In this document: piece after piece, positions 1 through 5,169 of the stretch
How positions within the stretch are numbered: the stretch's first letter is position 1
How the letters are laid out: every line of letters begins with the position of its first letter
NCBI GenBank assembly: GCA_025353525.1
Contig: JANXOO010001035.1
Span: 1-9,245 of the forward strand
Reading direction: 5' to 3'
DNA from: Schlesneria sp.
GTDB taxonomy: Bacteria > Planctomycetota > Planctomycetia > Planctomycetales > Planctomycetaceae
DNA length: 9,245 bases
Program-made: the position numbers and the translations under genes
Notes under the pieces: generated by a model
The model's input: only the letters and a program-made list of their open reading frames with translations
Database searches by the model: none
What the model was told of the DNA's origin: nothing

Positions 1-142
1 ACAAGTTGATCCCCTCGGGACTCAGCAGGATCGTTCCCTTCAAGTCCCAGATCTTGCACTGCTGAATCAAATGATCGCGCAGCGGCTTCAAATCAGCGAG
101 CGGTGCGAACTTGTAGGCGGCAATATTGGTCACGTTCGGCAT
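1..142 (-). CDS. trhO: TrhO-type rhodanese-like tRNA uridine hydroxylase, N-terminal part (runs off left edge)
   Basis: The reverse strand reads from an ATG at 142 for 47 codons without a stop to the window edge. The product starts MPNVTNIAAYKF and continues through DLKGTILLSPEGIN. This matches the start of the TrhO/YceA family, where a short ferredoxin-like domain carries an N-x-x-x-Y-K-F stretch followed by G-x-(I/V)-x-L-x-x-EGIN. TrhO proteins carry out oxygen-dependent hydroxylation of uridine 34 in certain tRNAs. The rhodanese domain with its catalytic cysteine would lie beyond the left edge and cannot be checked. The ATG is preferred because homology begins within a few residues of it and no ATG lies in frame nearby upstream. 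There is no clear Shine-Dalgarno. The gene diverges from the secreted-protein gene. The family call is from recognition, without alignment. Confidence 0.8.
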   Translation of the reverse strand, partial: MPNVTNIAAYKFAPLADLKPLRDHLIQQCKIWDLKGTILLSPEGINL

Positions 143-228
143 GGGATCGGGTTTGGTTGCAAGAGCTCGTGGAATGCGGGGTAACGTGTGTCGTTCAGCG
201 ACCGGCAGGACAGAAAATACCAGTCGCT

Positions 229-277
229 GAAAAAGGGGGACAGGCACGAGGAAGACCTGGAGCCTTTTTACTTTTTC
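229..277. repeat. Degenerate REP-like element (G5-ACAGGCAC type)
   Basis: The stretch begins GAAAAAGGGGGACAGGCAC (229-247) and ends with CTTTTTC (271-277), which is the exact inverse of GAAAAAG at its start. This resembles, from memory, short interspersed palindromic elements of planctomycete genomes in which an AAAAAGGGGGACAGGCAC arm is paired with a CCCCCTTTTT arm. Here the second arm lacks the C run, so the copy appears decayed. Only one copy is in this window, so its repeat status is inferred. Confidence 0.35.
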
Positions 278-452
278 CGGAAGCGGTACTCCCGTTCCTG
301 CCGGTTATCTTAAAGGTAACCGCGTTTCAACCGATCAGATAGCGAGAATTGCAGTGTGTTTCGCGTCAATTTGTGACGGTTAGGAAGCCTTGTCCATTTT
401 CCGGTGGCCGGGTGTACTGGATGTAACGGGAGTGCCGAAGAATCAGCACGAC

Positions 453-480
453 TCCGGTTTTACCCGACAGGGCGACCGGA
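453..480 (+). promoter_or_regulatory. Stem-loop 1 in the leader of the secreted-protein gene
   Basis: TCCGGT (453-458) pairs with ACCGGA (475-480). Inside it CCC (463-465) pairs with GGG (470-472) around a GACA loop, with a 4/2-nt internal loop between the stems. The element is about 200 nt upstream of the GTG start and only 9 nt from a second, stronger stem-loop. GGAGT at 429-433 could compete for ACTCC at 451-455, giving an alternative fold. A regulatory role is inferred from position only. Confidence 0.3.
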
Positions 481-489
481 TTGTCGTGG

Positions 490-520
490 CCATATCCGCC
501 GGTACGCCCGGCTGATATGG
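490..520 (+). promoter_or_regulatory. Strong stem-loop 2 in the leader of the secreted-protein gene
   Basis: CCATATC (490-496) pairs with GATATGG (514-520). After a single mismatch (497/513), GCCGG (498-502) pairs with CCGGC (508-512) around a 5-nt loop, giving 12 pairs in all. The sequence after it on the plus strand (AATTTGTGCC) has no long T run, so it does not look like a simple terminator. It could be a leader RNA structure or a dyad bound by a regulator. Confidence 0.4.
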
Positions 521-666
521 AATTTGTGCCGATCGTCGCTGTGTCGCCTATTGAAAAGACGTCCTGGCGACTACGACTTGCAGAACGGCGACATAGAAGC
601 CCCAACGCCTTCGACGATTGTGCTCCAATGTTGTCGAAGAAGAATTGAGACCGGCCTGAGTTTGAC

Positions 667-672
667 AGGAGG
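667..672 (+). promoter_or_regulatory. Shine-Dalgarno site AGGAGG fixing the GTG start at 677
   Basis: A full AGGAGG lies 4 nt before the GTG at 677. It is the best ribosome binding site in the window. Together with the signal peptide that follows, it places the start here and not at the upstream in-frame ATG at 404, where nothing similar exists. Confidence 0.75.
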
Positions 673-676
673 AACC

Positions 677-2551
677 GTGCAATACAGCGACCGTTGGAAA
701 CTGGTCTGGACCATACTGTTCGTCAGTATGTTCGCACCAGTATCACGCGCCGACGAGCCGACAATCGAAAATGCAGCGGTCTCACAGGAAGAATCGTTGT
801 CTCACCAAATTGACCTGGTGGCGGGACAAGCACCGGCGCGCAATCAGCAGCCCGACCAGTTCACACAACTTCTGGATCAAGCGATCGAAATTACCAGCAA
901 GCGGACTCTGACCGCGAATGCTCATTCGCCGTGGCAGATTTTTCACTGTATTCTGGCCATGCGACGTGAAACCGTGTTGCGACTCGGCAATGAAAAGGTC
1001 AATGCCATCGACTGGCTGTCCACCGCCGAGCCACAGTTCGACAACCAGCCGTGGTTGTTGAAAACACCTCACGGGGCGAAATTTCACAGCTATACACGCA
1101 AGTATGCATTTGAAGGCCATCCTTCACAGTTTCTGGCGCTGTTGTCGCATTCGAACCTGCCAATGGATTTCGAATTTCACGTTCAGGGCGAGGTTGTCAC
1201 ACTTACCGACCTGGTCAACAACACGATGAAAGAAGTGAATACTGCGGAAGAAGTGACATGGGTCTTGTGGGCGTTGCAACATTTCCTCAAGCCGGATGCC
1301 GTCTGGGTCAATCACGCCAACGAAACGTGGAGCATCGAACGACTGGTTCAAATTGAATCGGCTGCTCCGGTCGTAGGGACCCCTTGCGGTGGAAACCATC
1401 GATTGTTCGCGTTGACTCGGGCTCGCGACAAATACCTTCAGAGCGGCGGAAAATTGCGCGGTGCCTGGCATCAGGCCGATCTGAAAATCAGGCAGCACAT
1501 CGAAATCGCCAGATCACTGCAGAATCCAGATGGATCGTTTTCGAGTGATTGGTACAAAGGTGCAAATTATACGACCGATGTCAATCCGCGTTTCAATTCG
1601 ACCGGCCATACGATGGAATTTCTGGCCGCCAGCCTGCCAAACGAACGGCTGAATGAGCCCTGGGTCAGGAACGCCGTCTGGATGCTTTCGCGAGAACTGA
1701 TCCAGCACCGTGACACACAAATTGACTGCGGTCCGCTCTTTCACTCCCTGGACGCGCTAATTCTCTATCGCGACCGGATTCGACCAAAAGAACCTGTTTC
1801 TGAAATCGCGAGCCAACCCTCGTCGAAACCGCCAGTCGCAATGACGATACTTCCACCCGAGCCCGAAATCGGATCAAGCGCAGACCCGAAGCTTGCAAAC
1901 GGACCTGCGAAGCCGGTTCGAAAAGTCGAGACGATCACGAAACTTCCAACCGAAATCAAACCTGGTACACCGGATGCGCAACCCGTCCCACTACCGATCC
2001 CCGAAGCGTCGGCCGTCCCGGCCAAAATGACCCCGCCCAAACCGGCTACACCCGGCATACGGTCTCCTCAAGCGAGTCTGCCGAAGGTGAATCTTCCGAC
2101 AACAGCTCCGGTGGCACCGTCAACACCGACCACACCGACCACACCGACCACAAAGTTATCGAACGATTCGACAAAAATTACCAGGTCGTCGGTACCGCAA
2201 ATCGATCCGTCGAAGTTGCCCAATGTCGGACAAGCGGCAGCCCCGCGCAAACCGGCAGGACCAATCACTGAACCCAAACGGACAGCTCGCAGCAAACGGC
2301 CAGTGGCGCTGCCGCCAGCGCTGTTGCCCGATCTTTCTGCGACACCGGTTTCGCTCCCTGGTTTGCCAGTCGTTATTCCCGATTTGCAACCCGGTACGAT
2401 AAATTCCGACGCTGCGGGCGAACCGATCGAGCTCGAAAAAGTGCCGATGCAAGCCCTGGATGATTTGATGCCTACCGGATCTTCGACGGAATCTGTAATC
2501 GAATCGGATGAGGCAATCTCGGCGCTCGAACCCGCGAATCGGGTTATTTGA
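677..2551 (+). CDS. Secreted protein: helical toroid-like domain plus Pro/Thr-rich tail, function unknown
   Basis: The protein has 624 residues from the GTG at 677. Residues 1-25 form a signal peptide: QYSDRWK, then a hydrophobic core WTILFVSMFAPV, then a likely cleavage after SRA before DEPT. Residues about 60-371 form an alpha-helical domain. It carries QNPDGSFSSDWY (282-293) and TGHTMEF (309-315) followed by a long amphipathic helix. Such QNPDGS-type turns are typical of alpha/alpha toroids of the prenyltransferase/terpenoid-cyclase-like superfamily, here without a recognisable cyclase active site. A PCGGNHRLFAL segment (236-246) looks conserved. From about 372 to the end the chain is rich in Pro, Thr, Ala and Ser with TPT repeats, probably disordered or spanning an envelope compartment. 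Export across the inner membrane is inferred. The gene is monocistronic and converges on truB. I recognise the style from planctomycete hypothetical proteins but no enzymatic activity. Confidence 0.8.
   Translation: MQYSDRWKLVWTILFVSMFAPVSRADEPTIENAAVSQEESLSHQIDLVAGQAPARNQQPDQFTQLLDQAIEITSKRTLTANAHSPWQIFHCILAMRRETVLRLGNEKVNAIDWLSTAEPQFDNQPWLLKTPHGAKFHSYTRKYAFEGHPSQFLALLSHSNLPMDFEFHVQGEVVTLTDLVNNTMKEVNTAEEVTWVLWALQHFLKPDAVWVNHANETWSIERLVQIESAAPVVGTPCGGNHRLFALTRARDKYLQSGGKLRGAWHQADLKIRQHIEIARSLQNPDGSFSSDWYKGANYTTDVNPRFNSTGHTMEFLAASLPNERLNEPWVRNAVWMLSRELIQHRDTQIDCGPLFHSLDALILYRDRIRPKEPVSEIASQPSSKPPVAMTILPPEPEIGSSADPKLANGPAKPVRKVETITKLPTEIKPGTPDAQPVPLPIPEASAVPAKMTPPKPATPGIRSPQASLPKVNLPTTAPVAPSTPTTPTTPTTKLSNDSTKITRSSVPQIDPSKLPNVGQAAAPRKPAGPITEPKRTARSKRPVALPPALLPDLSATPVSLPGLPVVIPDLQPGTINSDAAGEPIELEKVPMQALDDLMPTGSSTESVIESDEAISALEPANRVI
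2123..2149 (+). repeat. Three 9-bp tandem repeats coding Thr-Pro-Thr
   Basis: ACACCGACC occurs three times in perfect tandem, encoding a PTTPTTPTT-like run in the tail of the secreted protein. The unit is a multiple of three, so changes in copy number would keep the reading frame. This part of the tail could therefore vary in length between strains. Confidence 0.8.
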
Positions 2552-2595
2552 AAAAAACAGACGCGAGGAGCAGTTCACGGCAATGCTCGCTCGCG
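2551..2595 (-). terminator. Rho-independent terminator of truB
   Basis: Read on the minus strand, CGCGAG (2595-2590), a bulged C, then GAGCA (2588-2584) pair with TGCTC (2572-2568) and CTCGCG (2567-2562). The 11-bp stem has an 11-nt loop. TCTG and a run of seven T (2557-2551) follow. It starts about 53 nt after the truB stop. The T run touches the last base of the stop codon of the convergent secreted-protein gene. On the plus strand no T run follows the hairpin, so it should work in the truB direction only. Confidence 0.75.
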
Positions 2596-2648
2596 GTGTG
2601 CGTTGCGTCGCATCGTGCTTTTGATGCTTTGATCGATTCGAGGCATAT

Positions 2649-3593
2649 TCAGGACGACGATTCACCGGGGAAGACAATACGAGGGCGAATACAATCGTTC
2701 GAGACATCAATCTCGCCGATTCCCAGCAGCAACCGGTCAGCGCCAATGAGAGCAACACGAGTGCCAACCGGTTCAGTCGCCGAGTCGGCATGCTGAACCG
2801 ACCCGCTACTCACCACTTGCCACCCGCCACATCCCGATATGCTCTGACCGCGACGAATCGCGATGATCTCATCCGGTGTCAATTGTCGCTGCGGAAAATG
2901 AGATACGACTTTGATGGCCGGTTGCAACAACCGCTCGATATTGTCGCTCGTCATTTCTTCCGGCCCGATGGCGTTGTTCGCATCAAACGGCCCGACCGCC
3001 TGACGACGAAGATGCGTCATGATCGCTCCGCATCCCAGTCGATGACCCAAATCGCGACCGATCGACCGAACATAGGTGCCACTGCCACACACGATTTCCA
3101 GTTCGAATACAGGTGACTGGAAATCGGTTACGATGATCGAATGAATCGTTACAGTGCGAGCGGCCAGATCGACAGTTTCACCACGTCGAGCGAGATCATA
3201 AGCCCGCTGTCCGCAAACGTGAATCGCTGAAAACTGAGGCGGTACCTGAGAAACTGTCCCGATGAATTCCGGTACCAGAGCATCAATATGGGCTCGTTCA
3301 ATGTGCGAGACATCGCCACCCGGTGTAATCGTCCCGGTGATATCATCCGTATTGCTGAATTGACCAAGCTGAAAACGGGCCAGGTATCTCTTTTGTCCTT
3401 CCTGTGCAAACGCAATCAGCCGGGTCGCGTGCCCCACACACACGACGAGGACTCCGGTCGCAAGGGGATCCAGGGTCCCGGCATGCCCCGCTTTTGAAGG
3501 CCGCACCAGCCGGGCAACACGATTGACAACGTCCCGAGACGTGAGACCAATTGGCTTATCGAGATTAAGGATACCGCAGTAATTCAAAGTCAC
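2649..3593 (-). CDS. truB: tRNA pseudouridine(55) synthase
   Basis: TruB converts uridine 55 in the T-loop of tRNAs to pseudouridine in the cytoplasm. The 314-residue product has the usual length. It shows GILNLDKP near the start, the KAGHAGTLDPLATGVL signature with catalytic Asp42, the KRY motif (Tyr70), PPQFSAIHVCGQRAYDLAR (118-136) and CGSGTYVRS with Arg176. The C-terminal segment (VALIGADRLLLGIGEI, then RPRIVF) fits the PUA-like RNA-binding end of the family. The start is GTG at 3593. An in-frame TGA lies two codons upstream, so the start cannot move far, although TTG at 3587 is possible. There is no Shine-Dalgarno. In many bacteria truB follows rbfA, but here the upstream gene is a diguanylate cyclase 136 bp away with tandem repeats between them. 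All key residues are intact. Confidence 0.95.
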   Translation of the reverse strand: MTLNYCGILNLDKPIGLTSRDVVNRVARLVRPSKAGHAGTLDPLATGVLVVCVGHATRLIAFAQEGQKRYLARFQLGQFSNTDDITGTITPGGDVSHIERAHIDALVPEFIGTVSQVPPQFSAIHVCGQRAYDLARRGETVDLAARTVTIHSIIVTDFQSPVFELEIVCGSGTYVRSIGRDLGHRLGCGAIMTHLRRQAVGPFDANNAIGPEEMTSDNIERLLQPAIKVVSHFPQRQLTPDEIIAIRRGQSISGCGGWQVVSSGSVQHADSATEPVGTRVALIGADRLLLGIGEIDVSNDCIRPRIVFPGESSS

Positions 3594-3604
3594 TATTCAA
3601 TGTT

Positions 3605-3688
3605 GGAGTTCATGCTTCAGCCTGTCTTCGCTGGTGTTCAGGCTTTAGCCTGTCATCGATGAAGTTGAGGAGTCAGCCTGTCCTGGAT
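3605..3688. repeat. Three tandem 28-bp imperfect repeats upstream of truB
   Basis: Units lie at 3605-3632, 3633-3660 and 3661-3688, with no spacers. By hand, units 1 and 2 agree at 23 of 28 positions, and units 1/3 and 2/3 at 20 of 28. The core AGCCTGTC is invariant in all three. Unit 2 contains CAGGCTTTAGCCTG, a self-complementary stretch able to form a small hairpin, and unit 1 has a near version. The array ends 11 bp before the truB start codon, so it falls in the truB leader or promoter. The GGCTTTAGCC-type core resembles short interspersed repeats I associate with planctomycetes (recollection, unverified). Confidence 0.75.
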
Positions 3689-3729
3689 TCAAATCATCCT
3701 TCAACGCACTTCGCCAACTCGATACCGGA

Positions 3730-4722
3730 TCACTCTTGACACCTGAATCTGACTCCTGAATCCCGTCCGGACTCCGGCGAAGAAAAGTCGATCCCCGATT
3801 GATGCAATACAAATTGCCAGTCATGACCATCATGAAAGCAGGAACGATTGCGACCGCCATTCTTGGCCGCGTAGAGCGCTTTGTCAGTCCGTTGAATCAG
3901 TTCTTCATCCGTATCACCGGCTCTCACTTCATCGACCCCGATCGAAGTCGTGATTTGCAGTTCGAGTTCGCCGACTTTGAATCGGCTGTTAGCAACCGCA
4001 ATTCTGGCTCGTTCTGCCGCCCGGAAGGCGTCACCTCGCGTCGTTCCGGGCAAAATCGCGACGAACTCTTCACCACCGAAACGAGCGACGAAATCAGATT
4101 CCCGCAATGTGTTTTCAATGCAACGAGCGAAACTCTTCAGCACCTGGTCACCGACCATATGACCGTATCGATCATTAAATCGTTTGAAGTGATCGATATC
4201 AAATATCAATAGCGACAATGTCGATCCGTCGCGGCGGCGTGCAGAGAAAACCCGATTCAGTTCGCGTTCAAGTCCGCGACGATTCGGAATTGCCGTCAAC
4301 ACATCCGTGTGCGATTCTTTCATAAATGACATTGCTTCCTCGCGTTGTCGATTGATCTCGCTTCTGGCTTCCTCCAGTTCGTCGTGCAGTTTCCTGTTTG
4401 CCGAAATCAACTTCTTTGTCGCGGCGAGGGCACTTGTTGAATCTCCTTCTGTCGGACTTTCAAGCGATGCTGAGATCTCACCAATACTGTGAGTATGCTC
4501 GCTGACCTGGGTATCAACCTGCGAGGTCAACTCGAGTAGCGAATTCAACAACGAGTCGACCTGCGCTGCATCGCTTGATTCCGGGGGTGGTAGCACAGAC
4601 GCACCAATCTCGCCGGGAATCGGGTTGACACCTCGATATTGGCGCCATGTACAACGCAAATAGCCCGCGACTCCGCCGATGAGGCAGGCAGCGAGTAACG
4701 AAAGTATAAAAAACAAACTCAT
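3730..4722 (-). CDS. Membrane-anchored GGDEF diguanylate cyclase
   Basis: The enzyme should make the second messenger c-di-GMP from two GTP. In the 330-residue product, residues 3-20 are one hydrophobic segment (FFILSLLAACLIGGVAG), a probable inner-membrane anchor. A linker follows, then a likely coiled coil at about 104-135 that would allow dimerisation. The GGDEF domain spans about 137-296: DVLTAIPNRRGLE, the metal-site FDIDHFKRFND (Asp175), and the active-site motif GGEEF at 216-220. RESD at 207-210, five residues before GGEEF, is an RxxD inhibitory site, so product inhibition is expected. About 33 tail residues follow the usual end and look unstructured. No sensory domain is visible besides the N-terminal segment. 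The start at 4722 has only a weak GAG upstream. The gene stands alone on the minus strand, 136 bp before truB. Confidence 0.93.
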   Translation of the reverse strand: MSLFFILSLLAACLIGGVAGYLRCTWRQYRGVNPIPGEIGASVLPPPESSDAAQVDSLLNSLLELTSQVDTQVSEHTHSIGEISASLESPTEGDSTSALAATKKLISANRKLHDELEEARSEINRQREEAMSFMKESHTDVLTAIPNRRGLERELNRVFSARRRDGSTLSLLIFDIDHFKRFNDRYGHMVGDQVLKSFARCIENTLRESDFVARFGGEEFVAILPGTTRGDAFRAAERARIAVANSRFKVGELELQITTSIGVDEVRAGDTDEELIQRTDKALYAAKNGGRNRSCFHDGHDWQFVLHQSGIDFSSPESGRDSGVRFRCQE

Positions 4723-4966
4723 TTCTCAATTTTTCTGATCGTCGTTCATATGATGAGAGAGTCGATCGACCGAACTCGTCCTGCTTGTGTTTCCTGCCTT
4801 CAAAAATGGAAATCAGATGAAAGAACTCGCCCTTCGGTCACATTGAAAATTGTCGGCAACGGTTTCACAACTGAAGAAATTCCAATTGCAAGACGACCGA
4901 ACTTCGATGTGACAAGCAATTGTAGCATGACAAATTTCAACGTGCCGTCAAAATACTGACACCGAC

Positions 4967-4980
4967 CAGGGAATTCCCTG
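4967..4980. repeat. Perfect 14-bp palindrome CAGGGAATTCCCTG
   Basis: CAGGGAATTCCCTG is fully self-complementary without a spacer. It sits in the gap upstream of the diguanylate cyclase gene, about 245 bp before its start. A protein-binding dyad or part of an interspersed element are both possible. No family can be assigned. Confidence 0.45.
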
Positions 4981-4995
4981 ATGTTGGGGTTCCTG

Positions 4996-5100
4996 TTACT
5001 CCGGCTCGCCATCGCCAGTAAACTGCGGGTGCCGGAACGCGAGGTATAGCAACTCGTTTCCACCCGGCTCGCCGTATTGGCTTTCGATGTTTTGCCACAC
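4996..5100 (-). other. 34-codon protein-like frame downstream of the kinase gene, status uncertain
   Basis: On the minus strand a GTG at 5100 opens 34 codons ending at TAA (4998-4996). The product starts VWQNIESQYGEPGG, continues NELLYLAFRHPQF and ends TGDGEPE. It looks unusually protein-like for an intergenic frame. It is in the same phase as the kinase-receiver gene, separated from its stop by 22 sense codons and a second TGA directly before the GTG. There is no Shine-Dalgarno. It may be a short gene, a remnant of a longer frame, or an interspersed element that happens to be open. The two CCGGCTCGCC copies near its ends favour an element. Confidence 0.3.
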
Positions 5101-5124
5101 TCAAAGCCGTGAAGATTCCTGGCG

Positions 5125-5153
5125 AAAAAGGTGACCTCGACCGGAAAAGTCAC
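5125..5153 (-). terminator. Weak terminator candidate after the kinase-receiver gene
   Basis: On the minus strand GTGAC (5153-5149) pairs with GTCAC (5135-5131) across a 13-nt loop. C and five T (5129-5125) follow. It begins 16 nt after the kinase stop codon, where a terminator would be expected. The stem has only five pairs, so the call is weak. Confidence 0.3.
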
Positions 5154-5169
5154 TGTCAACAACGATGGA

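Larger units (their letters stand above)
143..676. other. Divergent intergenic region between trhO and the secreted-protein gene
   Basis: These 534 bp separate two start codons facing apart, so promoters for both genes should lie here. Open frames exist on both strands, including an in-frame extension upstream of the GTG at 677. Their products are rich in Cys, Arg and Ser, resemble no family I know, and lack start signals, so I treat the stretch as non-coding. Visible structure: a REP-like element near 229-277 and two adjacent stem-loops at 453-480 and 490-520. I found no convincing sigma-70 promoter. Confidence 0.55.
4723..5169. other. 447-bp intergenic region between kinase-receiver gene and diguanylate cyclase gene
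   Basis: Both flanking genes are read on the minus strand, so this holds the 3' end of the kinase transcript and the promoter region of the cyclase. The part at 4723-4960 is AT-richer than its surroundings and holds no gene I can support. The part at 4960-5100 is GC-richer and carries a 14-bp palindrome, two copies of CCGGCTCGCC (5001-5010 and 5064-5073) and a short protein-like frame on the minus strand. Confidence 0.5.

Noticed and set aside
566..581. Possible sigma-54 promoter (TGGCGAC...TTGCA) upstream of the secreted-protein gene
   Set aside because: The GG and GC elements are separated by 12 nt, while sigma-54 promoters need 10.
366..605. 79-codon minus-strand frame in the divergent gap
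   Set aside because: There is no ribosome site or recognisable family, and it overlaps the inverted repeats at 453-520. Chance is sufficient.
2156..2791. 211-codon minus-strand frame across the end of truB and the tail of the secreted gene
   Set aside because: It is antisense to two well-supported genes. The Pro-rich codons of the tail leave few stops on the opposite strand, and the product is Arg-rich without motifs.
3605..3688. CRISPR interpretation of the 28-bp periodic repeats
   Set aside because: The units are contiguous with no spacers, differ from each other by 5-8 bases, and no cas gene is present.
4919..4951. Possible sigma-70 promoter on the minus strand before the diguanylate cyclase gene (TTGACG and TACAAT)
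   Set aside because: The spacer is 21 nt, too long. With a 17-nt spacer the -35 hexamer would be CGGCAC, a poor match.
4800..5162. 120-codon frame on the minus strand after the kinase gene
   Set aside because: It starts with TTG without a ribosome site, shows no recognisable motif, and overlaps the more protein-like 4996-5100 frame in another phase.
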